Both the position numbers and the translations under genes were made by a program. A stretch of DNA of 64,000 bases from Hyphomicrobiales bacterium (lineage in GTDB: Bacteria > Pseudomonadota > Alphaproteobacteria > Rhizobiales > Rhizobiaceae): positions 124,001-188,000 of the forward strand of contig UCHD01000017.1 in NCBI GenBank assembly GCA_900472175.1, read 5' to 3'. The stretch's first letter is position 1, and the number at the start of each line of letters is the position of its first letter. Below the pieces are notes generated by a model. The model had not been told where the DNA came from and did not search any database. It saw only the letters and a list, made by a program, of their open reading frames with translations. Shown here piece after piece: positions 44,756-53,904 of this stretch.

Positions 44756-46222
44756 TCAGTCCTTTTCCATCGCATCGAGCGTTGCGGCCAGCCGTTTGTC
44801 CTCGTTAAAGTAGCGGGCGCGATCCCAAAAATGCGGACGGCCGATACCTGTCGATTTGTGCCGGCCGATAATCCTGCCATTGGCGTCTTCACCTTCCAGC
44901 TCGTAACGCATCAGGTCCTGCGTGATGATGACGTCGCCTTCCATGCCGATCACCTCGGTGACGTGGGTGATGCGCCTTGAACCATCGCGCAGGCGAGCTG
45001 CCTGGATAATCACATCGACGGAACCGGCGATGATCTCGCGCACCGTCTTTGCCGGAAGGGTGTAACCGCCCATAGCGATCATCGATTCCATACGGCTCAG
45101 GCATTCGCGCGGTGTGTTGGCATGGATGGTGCCCATCGACCCGTCGTGACCAGTGTTCATCGCCTGCAACAGGTCGAAGACTTCCGGTCCACGGACTTCG
45201 CCGACGATGATGCGTTCGGGCCGCATACGCAGGCAGTTCTTGATGAGATCGCGCATGGTGATCTCGCCCTCGCCTTCAATGTTCGGCGGGCGGGTTTCGA
45301 GACGAACCACATGCGGCTGCTGCAGCTGCAGTTCCGCGGTGTCTTCGCAGGTGATGACGCGTTCTTCGAGATCGATATAGCCGGTCAGGCAATTCAGCAA
45401 TGTTGTCTTGCCCGAACCGGTACCGCCGGAGATGACGACATTGCAACGGACACGGCCGATGATCTGGAGAAGGACAGCCCCTTCCGGCGTGATGGCACCG
45501 AACTTGACCAGCTGGTCGAGCTTCAGCTTGTCCTTCTTGAATTTACGAATGGTCAGCGCCGTACCGTCGATGGCAAGCGGCGGGGCAATAACGTTGACAC
45601 GGCTGCCATCGGGAAGACGAGCGTCGCAGATCGGTGATGATTCATCGACACGGCGGCCGACCTGGGAAACAATACGCTGGCAGATCGACAGGAGCTGGGC
45701 ATTGTCGCGGAACCGCACTTCCGATTCCAATGTCTTGCCGTTGACTTCGATGAAGGTCTGGCCCGCACCGTTGACCATGATATCGGCGATATCATCGCGG
45801 GCGAGAAGCGGCTCAAGCGGGCCATACCCAAGCACGTCGTTGCAGATATCCTCGAGCAATTCTTCCTGCTCGGAGATCGACATCGCGAAATTCTTGATCG
45901 TGATGATGTCGTTGACGATATCGCGAATTTCTTCGCGCGCGCTTTCATTGTCCAGCTTGGCGAGTTGCGACAGGTCGATCGTGTCGATCAGAGCCGAAAA
46001 TACCTGCGACTTGGTATCGTAGTAATCCTCGGTGCGGGCAGCCTTCTTGCGGACAGGCGGAGGGGATGGCTGCACCCGGGTGACAGGGATCGCTTCGCGA
46101 ACAGGTTCGGCAAGCACCGGCGTATGCGGGCGCTCGGCAACCGCCACGGACGCAGCCGGTTGCGGGGCGGGGCTGATGGATCCACCCTTTCCGAAGCCGT
46201 CGTTTCCTCGTTTACCAAACAT
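44756..46222 (-). CDS. cpaF: Tad pilus assembly ATPase CpaF (TadA)
   Basis: 488 residues. This VirB11/GspE-type secretion ATPase has Walker [15 protein letters not shown], an Asp box in [20 protein letters not shown], Walker [20 protein letters not shown] and the His box [19 protein letters not shown]. The N-terminal ~80 residues are variable and Pro-rich. It is a cytoplasmic hexamer that powers pilin extrusion and, in Caulobacter, also retraction. It lies between cpaE and tadB, with gaps of 31 and 8 bp. Confidence 0.95.
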   Translation of the reverse strand: MFGKRGNDGFGKGGSISPAPQPAASVAVAERPHTPVLAEPVREAIPVTRVQPSPPPVRKKAARTEDYYDTKSQVFSALIDTIDLSQLAKLDNESAREEIRDIVNDIITIKNFAMSISEQEELLEDICNDVLGYGPLEPLLARDDIADIMVNGAGQTFIEVNGKTLESEVRFRDNAQLLSICQRIVSQVGRRVDESSPICDARLPDGSRVNVIAPPLAIDGTALTIRKFKKDKLKLDQLVKFGAITPEGAVLLQIIGRVRCNVVISGGTGSGKTTLLNCLTGYIDLEERVITCEDTAELQLQQPHVVRLETRPPNIEGEGEITMRDLIKNCLRMRPERIIVGEVRGPEVFDLLQAMNTGHDGSMGTIHANTPRECLSRMESMIAMGGYTLPAKTVREIIAGSVDVIIQAARLRDGSRRITHVTEVIGMEGDVIITQDLMRYELEGEDANGRIIGRHKSTGIGRPHFWDRARYFNEDKRLAATLDAMEKD

Positions 46223-46253
46223 GCGCTCAATCCGGTTTCCGTTTGACTGTCAG

Positions 46254-47543
46254 TTACTTGCGCCCAAGCATGCCGAGGACTTTGCCAAGGCCGCCCTTCT
46301 TGGCCTTCTTGGCTGTTGCCCGGCCGGTCAGCAGATGGGAAAGCTGCGAGAAAGTTTCGGCTGTCGGCGCTTTCTTGTCGATCTCGGCGATCATCCGGCC
46401 GCTATTGGCAGCATTCCCGAACAGGACGACATCGAATGGAATGATGGCGACCGGCTCGACCTCAAGGGAATCGCAGAAATCACTGGGCGATATTTCGGGC
46501 CGTTTCGGCAGTCCGACCTGATTGAGCACCAGATGGGGCATCTTGTCATTCGGCCGGATTTTCTTCAGCGAATCGAACAGGTTCTTGGCGTTGCGCAGGT
46601 TGGCCAGATCCGGCACTGCCGTAATCACCACCTCGTCGGCCTCCGCCAGCACTGTGCGGGTCCAGTCGGACCATTGATGCGGCACATCGAGCACCGAGAC
46701 AGGAGCATTGCGCAACAGGATTTCCATCAGCGGCTGGAAGGCGGCCGCATCGAAGTCATAGGGCCGATCGAGCATCGATGGCGCTGCGAGCAGTGACAGG
46801 CGCTCGGAGCATTTCGTCAAAAGCCGGTCAAGAAACACCTCATCGAGCCGCTCCGGGGAAAAAACTGCCTCGGAAATGCCCTGTGGCGGGTCCTGGTCGA
46901 AATTGATGTTGGCCGTGCCGTAAGGGAGATCGAGATCGGCCAGCACCACTTCGGTCGAAAACAGGTTGGAAATACCCCAGGCACAGTTGTGCGCCAGCGT
47001 CGACGAACCGACGCCGCCCTTAGCGCCGATGAAGGCGATGCTGCGCCCGAGCGGCTCGGCCTCCGGATCGACAAAGATCGCCGCGATGGAACCAAGCACA
47101 TCGGACATGGCGACCGGCGAAACCATATATTCGGAAATGCCGTTGCGGATCAGGTCGCGATAGAGCGGGATATCGTTGTAGCGGCCGATGATGATGACTT
47201 TGGTGCTGGGGTCGCAGACGGCAGCCAAAGGTGCCAGCTCCTGCATCAGCGAGCGCGGTTCCGTCGATGTTTCAATGATGATCAGGTTTGGCGTCGGCGT
47301 CGAGGAGAACATGTTGGCGGCAGCGGCAATCGAACCGCTGTTGATCCTGAACGTGACCTTGCTCATGCGCCGGTCCTGACCGCAGCGCTCCATCACACGC
47401 TGCACGGCCTCGGTTTCGCAGAAGGCGTGGACCGAAATGCGCGGAAGTGGCCGCAGATGATCGACGTCGCTCGGGCGGACGGCGTCGGAAAAGCCATCCG
47501 GTTCACCCGACGCGGTCTCAATCTTGTAGTCAATCGTGCTCAT
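46254..47543 (-). CDS. cpaE: CpaE/TadZ pilus localisation ATPase-like protein
   Basis: 429 residues. The N-terminal 150 residues form a receiver-like domain (LIIIETSTEPRSLMQELAPL). The C-terminal part is a MinD/ParA-like ATPase with the deviant Walker A FIGAKGGVGSSTLAHNCAW, a VLADLDLPYGTANINFDQDP switch and VLDVPHQWSDWT. TadZ/CpaE proteins position the pilus machine at the pole. It lies 30 bp downstream of cpaD in the same direction. Confidence 0.93.
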   Translation of the reverse strand: MSTIDYKIETASGEPDGFSDAVRPSDVDHLRPLPRISVHAFCETEAVQRVMERCGQDRRMSKVTFRINSGSIAAAANMFSSTPTPNLIIIETSTEPRSLMQELAPLAAVCDPSTKVIIIGRYNDIPLYRDLIRNGISEYMVSPVAMSDVLGSIAAIFVDPEAEPLGRSIAFIGAKGGVGSSTLAHNCAWGISNLFSTEVVLADLDLPYGTANINFDQDPPQGISEAVFSPERLDEVFLDRLLTKCSERLSLLAAPSMLDRPYDFDAAAFQPLMEILLRNAPVSVLDVPHQWSDWTRTVLAEADEVVITAVPDLANLRNAKNLFDSLKKIRPNDKMPHLVLNQVGLPKRPEISPSDFCDSLEVEPVAIIPFDVVLFGNAANSGRMIAEIDKKAPTAETFSQLSHLLTGRATAKKAKKGGLGKVLGMLGRK

Positions 47544-47573
47544 TGTTCTATCCCGTCAAACCGGCCGGACCCG

Positions 47574-48329
47574 TCAGTTGAAATTGATCGTGGTGCCAGG
47601 ATCGTCACCGCCAGAGTCAATCCCGCGGTAGTCACTGATCACCTTACCGCGCTGGACGGCATCGATCGGCGACATCGCGCGCGGCCCGAGCAGATCCAAC
47701 GGATTGGCAATTTGCGCAGCAAGGTTCGCCTGGCTGGAGCAGCCGAAATTTTCGTAATTCTTGTTCTCGATCGTATTGGAGACCAGATCCTTCGGCCAGT
47801 TACCGCAAGGGGCGGTCTTTGCGGTAATCGCCGTGTAGCTCAGCCGCACCGGCGCTGCATCGCCATAGGGATCCGCCTGATAGGTGACCTCGACCAACCG
47901 GTTCGCCGGAATCCCGGCTCCGACGAGGGCGCCACGGATTTCCTTGCGCAATGCAGATGCGGCGCTGGCATTGGCGGACCCGCGCGGCAGCAAAATCTGA
48001 ACCGTGCCGGTCGCGGAATTGGTGTAGCTCTGCGCGAAGCCGCGGATGACGTCGCGCGCACCCTTGGTCAAGTGCCTATCGCTGGACCCAACCGGAACAT
48101 CGATGGCATGTTCGGCTTCGGCGATCACGATCGGGTGGCGTGTCCGGTAATCATCGGGCAACGCGCCCGTTGACATATTGTCCCTCGCACATCCGGCAAG
48201 GCTTGTCCCGGCGACCAGCAAGACGCCGATCGCCAATAGGCGCGCAAGACGGACCGGACCTGCAAAAGTGTTTGGCCGCATGATCGTGTGCCTTTTCATC
48301 TCGCGGTTGAGGATGATGTGAGTTGTCAT
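47574..48329 (-). CDS. cpaD: Pilus assembly lipoprotein CpaD
   Basis: 251 residues from ATG 48329, preceded by GGAGGGG; inner ATGs at 48299 and 48281 are alternatives. The leader ends in the lipobox SLAGC. The mature part has RGFAQSYTNSATGTVQILLP and the CpaD signature APCGNWPKDL followed by ENFGCSSQANLAAQIANPLD. It assists the CpaC secretin in the outer membrane. It lies 12 bp after cpaC. Confidence 0.92.
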   Translation of the reverse strand: MTTHIILNREMKRHTIMRPNTFAGPVRLARLLAIGVLLVAGTSLAGCARDNMSTGALPDDYRTRHPIVIAEAEHAIDVPVGSSDRHLTKGARDVIRGFAQSYTNSATGTVQILLPRGSANASAASALRKEIRGALVGAGIPANRLVEVTYQADPYGDAAPVRLSYTAITAKTAPCGNWPKDLVSNTIENKNYENFGCSSQANLAAQIANPLDLLGPRAMSPIDAVQRGKVISDYRGIDSGGDDPGTTINFN

Positions 48330-48341
48330 GTCCCCTCCCGC

Positions 48342-49886
48342 CTATTTGTAAATGAAGCCGACATTGCCGTGATACTGCCCGGTGGGGGCGGCTTGACGGG
48401 TGCCGTAGATACGATTGACTTCGCCGAGAAAAGCACTGGACAGGTCGTCCGTCGGATTGAAATTGTCATCCGGACGCGACAGGTCACCGCGCGCAACCGG
48501 CTGAACCAGGTAAGGCGTTGCGATGATGACCAGCTCAGTCTCGTTGCGCACAAAATCCTTCGAACGGAACAGCATGCCGAAGACCGGGATTTTCGAGACA
48601 CCGGGAAGGCCGGACATGGCTTGGCGGATATCGTCCTGGACAAGACCACCGATCACGATGGAGCCACCGGAGGGCAACTCGACGCTGGTTGATGCCTTGC
48701 GGCGGCGGATTGACATATAGGTCTGGCCGGGAACGTTTACCGCATTACCATTGACAACGGATCCTTCGAACGTTGGCTCCGAAACCTCGGTTGCAATCTC
48801 CAGACTAATGCGGCCCGGGCCAAGAACAACCGGGGTAAAATCCAGTCCGATCCCATATTCGACGGTTTCAACGGTTCGTTTCAGAACACCCTTCTCGTCG
48901 ATTTCCTGTTCGGATGGCAGACGGTATTCACCGCCGACGGAGAAGCTCGCCTTCTTGCCGGAAATCGCTGTCAGGCTCGGCTCTGCCAGCGTCCGCATCA
49001 CACCGGCCTGCTCCATTGCATTGAAATAGCTGGTAAAGCCCATCGAGCCAGAACCGATGGCGCCACTAATCTGCGATGCAAACGCATTGACAGCGTTGCC
49101 AAGATTGGCCGGGTTGCGGAAGGTGATACCATTACCGCTGGTCGAGCTCTTGATCGAGCCACTGAAGCCGAGCTGCTTGAGAACCTGGCGCGAAACCTCG
49201 GCTACAGTGACCTTGAGCATCACCTGATCTTCGCCGTCAATCCTCAGAAGATTGACGATCTGCGAAACCTGGCGGCGCTCGGCAAAGATATCAGCATCGC
49301 CGTTGTTGCCCTGTGCAGTGATATTGCGGGTTGTGGCTTCACCGCCTTTGATGAAGGCGCTGGCAAGTTCTTCGACGCGGGTCGAGTCAAGCGGTGTACG
49401 CACTGTTCCCGTCAGCACGATGTTGTCCGAGATGATTTCGACCTTGATGTCGGAATCGGGCAGGAAACGGCGGAGATTGGTCTCAAGGCCGGAAATATCG
49501 CGCTCGATCTCCAGATCGAGACTGACGATTTCCTCACCACCGGGGCCGAAGACGAAAATGTTTGTCTGGCCGACCATTTTTCCGAACAGATAGATGCGGC
49601 GCGAGGTACGCGTCACGGCATCCGCCAGCATCGGATCGGCGACGAGGATGTCGTGCGCATCGGTGGGCAGATCGATGACGACGGCCTTGTTCAGCCCCAG
49701 TTTGATGGTTTTCTTGACACCGGGTCCGCTATCGACGATGCGCACCAGCGACTGAGAAGCCGCTTCTGCAACGAATGTTCCGGCCGGCAGGCCCGAAAAC
49801 GCCAAACAAAAGGCCAGCCCACCTGCGACCGAGCTTCGAAATTTGTTTCCGATCCGCTTCACGTTCCGCTCCCGCTCACACATCAT
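48342..49886 (-). CDS. cpaC: Tad pilus secretin CpaC (RcpA)
   Basis: 514 residues. A signal peptide (GGLAFCLAFSGLPAGTFVAE) precedes the pilus N-terminal domain, with KTIKLGLNKAVVIDLPTDAH and DILVADPMLADAV, a BON-like domain (IISDNIVLTGTVRTPLDSTR), then the secretin core with VMLKVTVAEVSRQVLKQLGF and PSGGSIVIGGLVQDDIR. It forms the outer-membrane channel for the pilus. ATG 49886 overlaps the cpaB stop (ATGA), implying translational coupling. Confidence 0.94.
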   Translation of the reverse strand: MMCERERNVKRIGNKFRSSVAGGLAFCLAFSGLPAGTFVAEAASQSLVRIVDSGPGVKKTIKLGLNKAVVIDLPTDAHDILVADPMLADAVTRTSRRIYLFGKMVGQTNIFVFGPGGEEIVSLDLEIERDISGLETNLRRFLPDSDIKVEIISDNIVLTGTVRTPLDSTRVEELASAFIKGGEATTRNITAQGNNGDADIFAERRQVSQIVNLLRIDGEDQVMLKVTVAEVSRQVLKQLGFSGSIKSSTSGNGITFRNPANLGNAVNAFASQISGAIGSGSMGFTSYFNAMEQAGVMRTLAEPSLTAISGKKASFSVGGEYRLPSEQEIDEKGVLKRTVETVEYGIGLDFTPVVLGPGRISLEIATEVSEPTFEGSVVNGNAVNVPGQTYMSIRRRKASTSVELPSGGSIVIGGLVQDDIRQAMSGLPGVSKIPVFGMLFRSKDFVRNETELVIIATPYLVQPVARGDLSRPDDNFNPTDDLSSAFLGEVNRIYGTRQAAPTGQYHGNVGFIYK

Positions 49887-50695
49887 TTCGCTTGATTCAT
49901 GGATGAGCTGTCATCGCTCTTGACGATAGAGCCCGATTTGATCACCTGGATGGACGGACGCCCATCGCCGCTCAGCAAATAGTCTGCCCCGATCGTATCC
50001 GGCTCTTGTGCATCCGCGACGCTGCGCAGCACCAGTGACAGCCGTTCCGCCATCTGCTGGGCCACTGTCATGACCTTCGACTGATCCGGTGTCAGCTCCA
50101 GCGTGGCCGTCGTTCCAACCACCGACTTCGAGCCATCTTCCTTTTCCTCGACCTGCTGGTCGATGGCGAGAACGCGGACATTGCTGAGAACGGTTTCCGT
50201 CAGGAAATTGTCCTGGTCCTTGCGAACCATAATGACGTCAACGCGGTCGTTCGGCAGGATGAAGCCGCCGGCACCGGTTGCGACGGTAATTTCAGTGGCG
50301 ACCGCACGCTTGCCGGCCGGCAGCAGCGACGACATGATCCGGCTCGACGAATCCGCGATCTTTTCCTGACGCACCGGTTCACCGTTGAAAATCGGCAGGC
50401 GGACGACGACGCCCTGGAGATCGTTCACTGCGTTCGGGCGAAGCTCTTCGGTAATCAACCCTTCGACGATGCCGTCCTTGGGCCAGGAAATCCAGTGCAC
50501 GGCATCCGGATTGAGCCTTGATCCCACGGGCAGGCTCTTGCTGGCAACGAGGACATTGACGGTCGGTTCGCGCTCGATCACTGGCTCGGCTGTGGTGACA
50601 ACGGTCTTGCCGCTGGTCAGCTTGAGTGCCAGGAATCCGGCCAGCCCTGCCGATGCGACAGCCACTGCCAGAATAATAACGCGCACCGGTTTCAT
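49883..50695 (-). CDS. cpaB: Pilus assembly protein CpaB (RcpC)
   Basis: 270 residues. An N-terminal anchor (VIILAVAVASAGLAGFLALK) is followed by the SAF domain, NVLVASKSLPVGSRLNPDAV, and the RcpC domain GAGGFILPNDRVDVIMVRKD. It works with the CpaC secretin in the periplasm. It appears to begin a transcription unit of its own: a 177-bp gap with an AT-rich dyad separates it from cpaA, whereas cpaC to tadC follow with overlaps or gaps of 31 bp or less. Confidence 0.92.
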   Translation of the reverse strand: MKPVRVIILAVAVASAGLAGFLALKLTSGKTVVTTAEPVIEREPTVNVLVASKSLPVGSRLNPDAVHWISWPKDGIVEGLITEELRPNAVNDLQGVVVRLPIFNGEPVRQEKIADSSSRIMSSLLPAGKRAVATEITVATGAGGFILPNDRVDVIMVRKDQDNFLTETVLSNVRVLAIDQQVEEKEDGSKSVVGTTATLELTPDQSKVMTVAQQMAERLSLVLRSVADAQEPDTIGADYLLSGDGRPSIQVIKSGSIVKSDDSSSMNQAK

Positions 50696-50758
50696 GATCT
50701 TTCCCTGCAGCCCGAGAATATGCCCGCTGCAGATTGATCAGGAATTGGTGTAATTATA

Positions 50759-50788
50759 GTTAACAGACCACTTACATTCGTGGTTAAC
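50759..50788. promoter_or_regulatory. GTTAAC dyad in the cpaA-cpaB gap
   Basis: Two GTTAAC hexamers at 50759-50764 and 50783-50788 lie in an AT-rich stretch, extended by CCAC and GTGG in opposite orientation. It is 64 bp upstream of cpaB, a suitable operator or promoter position. Confidence 0.4.
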
Positions 50789-50872
50789 AAATAATTTGCG
50801 CCAGAAAGGTGCTGGGAGCACCCCGCGTGTACCACGCAACGAACGCAGTTGGTTCAAGATGGAACGAAGAGA

Positions 50873-51385
50873 TTAATGCAAGCGGGCTAGTGCCGCCATC
50901 ATCAGCGGCGATGATGGATACGCAAGAAAGCCACCCAGTCCGATCGCAATGCCGTAGGGAATCTTCTTGGCTGTGAACAGCAAATGCGGCACCGGAAGCC
51001 CGGACGCAAGGATGGTATTTTCCTGCTTGCGCATCATCAAGATCAGGAGGGTCAGGAGACCGCCGAAGAACGACACGTAGATCAGAAATTCCATCAGCGA
51101 AGCGTTCAAACCGAACCAGACGGCGCTTGCCGTCAAAAGCTTGGCATCACCGCCACCCATGATGTTCAGGGCAAAAAGGGTGAAACATGCGGCGAAAACA
51201 ATCAGGCCAGCGGCGAGGTGCATGCCGATCATCGGCAGGCTAAGGCCAGCGAGAGGGGCAACCAGAACGAAAGCGCCGAGCAGAATGGCCGGCACCCGGT
51301 TCGGAATGGTCATTGTCAGCAGATCGGAGATAGCAGCAATGGCCAGGCAGAGCGGTACGATTACAAAAATAATAGCTTGTGCCAT
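50873..51385 (-). CDS. cpaA: Prepilin peptidase CpaA (TadV, family A24)
   Basis: 170 residues from ATG 51385, preceded by GGAG. It is a polytopic membrane aspartic peptidase; the catalytic residues are the Asp in AAISDLLTMTIPNRV and the Asp of NIMGGGDAKLL, the A24 signature. It cleaves the PilA leader after glycine. It lies 151 bp downstream of pilA on the same strand behind the pilA terminator, so it is expressed at a lower level by read-through or from a weak promoter. Confidence 0.93.
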   Translation of the reverse strand: MAQAIIFVIVPLCLAIAAISDLLTMTIPNRVPAILLGAFVLVAPLAGLSLPMIGMHLAAGLIVFAACFTLFALNIMGGGDAKLLTASAVWFGLNASLMEFLIYVSFFGGLLTLLILMMRKQENTILASGLPVPHLLFTAKKIPYGIAIGLGGFLAYPSSPLMMAALARLH

Positions 51386-51479
51386 CTCGCTCTCCAAATT
51401 GCTGACGTCAGTCTACGCGACTGCACTTAAAAAACATTGAAGCGCGCACCGGTATTAGACGCCCCCCACCTCGCAATTG

Positions 51480-51508
51480 AAAAAGCCGCTTCCATGGGGA
51501 GCGGCTTT
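51480..51508 (-). terminator. Intrinsic terminator of pilA
   Basis: AAAGCCGCT/AGCGGCTTT stem (51482-51490, 51500-51508), extendable inward by three pairs, followed on the minus strand by TTTTT. It lies 28 bp past the pilA stop and before cpaA. Confidence 0.87.
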
Positions 51509-51536
51509 CTCAAAATCAAACCGGGAAACGCGTTAT

Positions 51537-51710
51537 TTAATTCGCGTCTGCCATCTTGGTCTTCAGGTTGGTGAAAGTGGTGTTCAGCTCTGAGCCGAGG
51601 GCTGTGGCGCCGGTGATCAGGGCGACGGAGATGAGGGCTGCGATCAAGCCGTATTCGATCGCGGTCGCGCCGGACTCATCCTTCATGAAACGTGCGAAAA
51701 TCTTGGTCAT
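51537..51710 (-). CDS. pilA: Flp/Fap-type major pilin
   Basis: 57 residues. The short leader MTKIFARFMKDESG ends in glycine; cleavage there gives a mature protein beginning ATAIEYGLIAALISVALI, with the Glu-Tyr pair of Flp pilins at positions 5 and 6 and a hydrophobic polymerisation helix. The C-terminus is short and polar (SELNTTFTNLKTKMADAN). AGGAGAG stands before ATG 51710 and a strong terminator follows, giving an abundant monocistronic mRNA. It builds the Tad pilus used for surface attachment. Confidence 0.95.
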   Translation of the reverse strand: MTKIFARFMKDESGATAIEYGLIAALISVALITGATALGSELNTTFTNLKTKMADAN

Positions 51711-52026
51711 GGTATCTCTCCTACTTCACTTGTTTGTTCAGCACTTCCGCCAACTGTTTCCGTTGATCGGATGACCAGAACCTACAGATCGTGAATTTCA
51801 ATTCGCTTAAAGAAAAGAGTTACCGATACATTAACGACCGACACCCGCTTTGATAGTGAAAACATGAATAACGCAAAGTATAAAATGCAATATTTTTCGG
51901 GAAAGCCAAGATTCCTGCCCAGTGTATGGCAGAATGAATACGCCCGGCCGCTACCGATGATGCCAATTAACGCTTCATTCACCAAACCATAGGATGCTTG
52001 GGCATTCACATCATCAGGACACAGCC
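51711..52026. promoter_or_regulatory. Divergent promoter region between pilA and the secretin-N protein
   Basis: 316 bp, AT-richer than its surroundings, with no credible gene. It must hold the pilA promoter (minus) and that of the plus-strand gene at 52027. The only motif I can point to is TTAC-N7-TTAA at 51820-51834, one mismatch from a CtrA box and about 110 bp upstream of pilA; Caulobacter pilA is CtrA-activated. Firm -35/-10 pairs could not be assigned. Confidence 0.5.
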
Positions 52027-52452
52027 ATGAACTTGCAAAACACAGCCATCGGCGCCCGGTTGCTGACCACGGCCTTCGCAATTCTGGCTTCCAGCATTTC
52101 GTTTTCGGCGACCCAGGCTGCCGCTGCCGACGAGATGTTGAACGTTTTCATGAATCAGGCGCGCGTGCTGAAGCTCGACCGGCCGGTCAGCAAGGTCATC
52201 ATCGGCAATTCTGATGTTGCAGATGCCACGGTAGCCGATGCCAAGACCATCGTGCTGACGGGGCGCTCGTTCGGCACGACGAACCTTGTGATTATCGATA
52301 CGGACGGAAATGCCATCGTCGACGAGCGCATTCTGGTCTCGATCGACGAAGGAAATACGGTGCGCGTATTCCGCCAGACAGTTCGCTCCGTACTCTCCTG
52401 CACCCCCAATTGCGAAGAACACGCAACTCAAAAGACAGCTGTCGCTAACTGA
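52027..52452 (+). CDS. Stand-alone pilus/secretin N-terminal-domain protein
   Basis: 141 residues from ATG 52027. A signal peptide (LLTTAFAILASSISFSATQA) is followed by about 85 residues equivalent to the CpaC N-domain: ARVLKLDRPVSKVIIGNSDV, ADATVADAKTIVLTGRSFGT and TNLVIIDTDG. No secretin barrel follows. Instead there is a short tail with a CTPNC cysteine pair that could form a disulfide in the periplasm. Position between pilA and two TadE-like genes suggests an accessory part of the Tad machine; its exact role is unknown. Confidence 0.85.
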   Translation: MNLQNTAIGARLLTTAFAILASSISFSATQAAAADEMLNVFMNQARVLKLDRPVSKVIIGNSDVADATVADAKTIVLTGRSFGTTNLVIIDTDGNAIVDERILVSIDEGNTVRVFRQTVRSVLSCTPNCEEHATQKTAVAN

Positions 52453-52638
52453 AGAGCCGCGTCATCGCGGGCCTACACGAGCGGGCAACGGCATAGAGCG
52501 TATGTAGGGCAAGATCTTGCCACTAATTCTTATCATCCGGTAAGCGTTTCCGTTCAAATTATACACGCCGCTGCATACGAAATATCAACCGTCGCCTCCT
52601 AATGTGCCTCATCGTATGGCGCATGGCGGAATGGCGAG

Positions 52639-53259
52639 ATGTTCAACAACCCTAGTGAAGACGCAGCTTTAGGCAGGATCGACGGCTCCCATTCCCGGAA
52701 GCCAAAAGGCGGTCTGGTGCGGCGTTTGTTCAAAGACAAATCCGGTACATCGGCAATTGAATTCGCGCTTCTCGCGTTGCCGTTCATGATGGTCATTTTC
52801 GCTTCGCTTGAGACATTCACGGCGTTCACGGCTGAGCAGCTTCTCGCCAACGCCACCGATACGATGGCCCGCAAGGTACGAACCGGCCAGATGACGTTGG
52901 CCAAGACCACCCCGGAAGCATTCCGCAAAGCCTTCTGCGATGAAATTTCGGTCATCATGACCTGTTCGGCAACCGAAGCTACGATACCTTCAAAACTCTT
53001 CATCGATGTGCGAAGCTTCGCAGACTTCTCCAAGATTCCCGACACCATACCGCGGAAGAATGGCGATCTCGACACCAGCAGCTTCAAATTCGACCCGGGC
53101 GGACCGACCACCATCACCATCGTGCGCGCCTACTATCGCTGGGAAGTCATCACCGATCTCGTGCGGCCCTACATCACTAATCTGCGCCCGGCTGGAAGCA
53201 GTATGCCGAACGACTACCTGATGGTGGCAACGGCCGCTTTCCGCACGGAAAGCTACTGA
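52639..53259 (+). CDS. TadE-like pseudopilin / pilus assembly protein
   Basis: 206 residues. A basic N-terminus (RRLFKDKSGTSAIEFALLAL) precedes one transmembrane helix of TadE type, with the Gly, Ala and Glu of the SG-SAIEF motif that resembles a prepilin cleavage site. The remainder is a periplasmic domain with two cysteines (FCDEISVIMTCSATEA). TadE and TadF are minor pseudopilins processed by the CpaA-type peptidase. It is followed after 9 bp by a second TadE-like gene. Confidence 0.87.
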   Translation: MFNNPSEDAALGRIDGSHSRKPKGGLVRRLFKDKSGTSAIEFALLALPFMMVIFASLETFTAFTAEQLLANATDTMARKVRTGQMTLAKTTPEAFRKAFCDEISVIMTCSATEATIPSKLFIDVRSFADFSKIPDTIPRKNGDLDTSSFKFDPGGPTTITIVRAYYRWEVITDLVRPYITNLRPAGSSMPNDYLMVATAAFRTESY

Positions 53260-53268
53260 GGAACAGCC

Positions 53269-53871
53269 ATGATGGCGATGCGTTACCACAAGATATTGGT
53301 TTCCTGGAAGTTGGAGGCTCTCCGCGCCTTCTGGCGCGACCGGAAGGGAACGGGAGCAATCGAATTTGCGATCATCGCCCCCCTGTTGATCATGGCTTAT
53401 ATCGGTTGCTTCGAGATCTCGGTCGGCTTCAACGTCGCCCGCAAGGTCTCGCGCGCCTCCAGCACCGTGGCCGATGTGCTGACACAGATGCCAAGCGTCG
53501 ACAAAGCCAGCCTGGACGGCATGAAAGCGGTCACCCAAAGCGTCATGTCCCCTTTCGGGATAGGTAAATACACTTTGAAAATGACCGGCATCAAGATGAC
53601 TGCTCCCGGCCTCGGCGAAGTGGCTTGGTCCTATGACCAAGCGGGCGCTGCGCCGTACAAGGCGGGCTCGACCGTCAAGATGCCAAGCGACATTTCCGCC
53701 GTAAACACTTTCATCGTGCGGTCGGAACTGGTGGTTCCACACGAAATACTGCTCTTTGCGCCCGGGCTCTCCAAAAGCACGGCGAACTCCATCGACATCT
53801 CCAAAACCGCCTATTTCCGCCAGCGCGTCGGCACCGAGATAAAATGCAGCGATTGCCCGGTCTTCAAGTAA
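53269..53871 (+). CDS. Second TadE/TadF-like pilus protein
   Basis: 200 residues. It has the same layout as its neighbour: a basic stretch RDRKGTGAIEFAIIAPLLIM with the G-AIEF processing pattern, a single membrane helix, and a periplasmic domain ending with KCSDCPVF. Sequence similarity to the previous gene is confined to the N-terminal helix. GAGGA precedes ATG 53269. A TadG (von Willebrand-type domain) normally follows TadE/TadF; here the next gene is deoB. Confidence 0.87.
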   Translation: MMAMRYHKILVSWKLEALRAFWRDRKGTGAIEFAIIAPLLIMAYIGCFEISVGFNVARKVSRASSTVADVLTQMPSVDKASLDGMKAVTQSVMSPFGIGKYTLKMTGIKMTAPGLGEVAWSYDQAGAAPYKAGSTVKMPSDISAVNTFIVRSELVVPHEILLFAPGLSKSTANSIDISKTAYFRQRVGTEIKCSDCPVFK

Positions 53872-53904
53872 AAACATCACCACCGCAGCTCGAACTGTAA
53901 TCCG

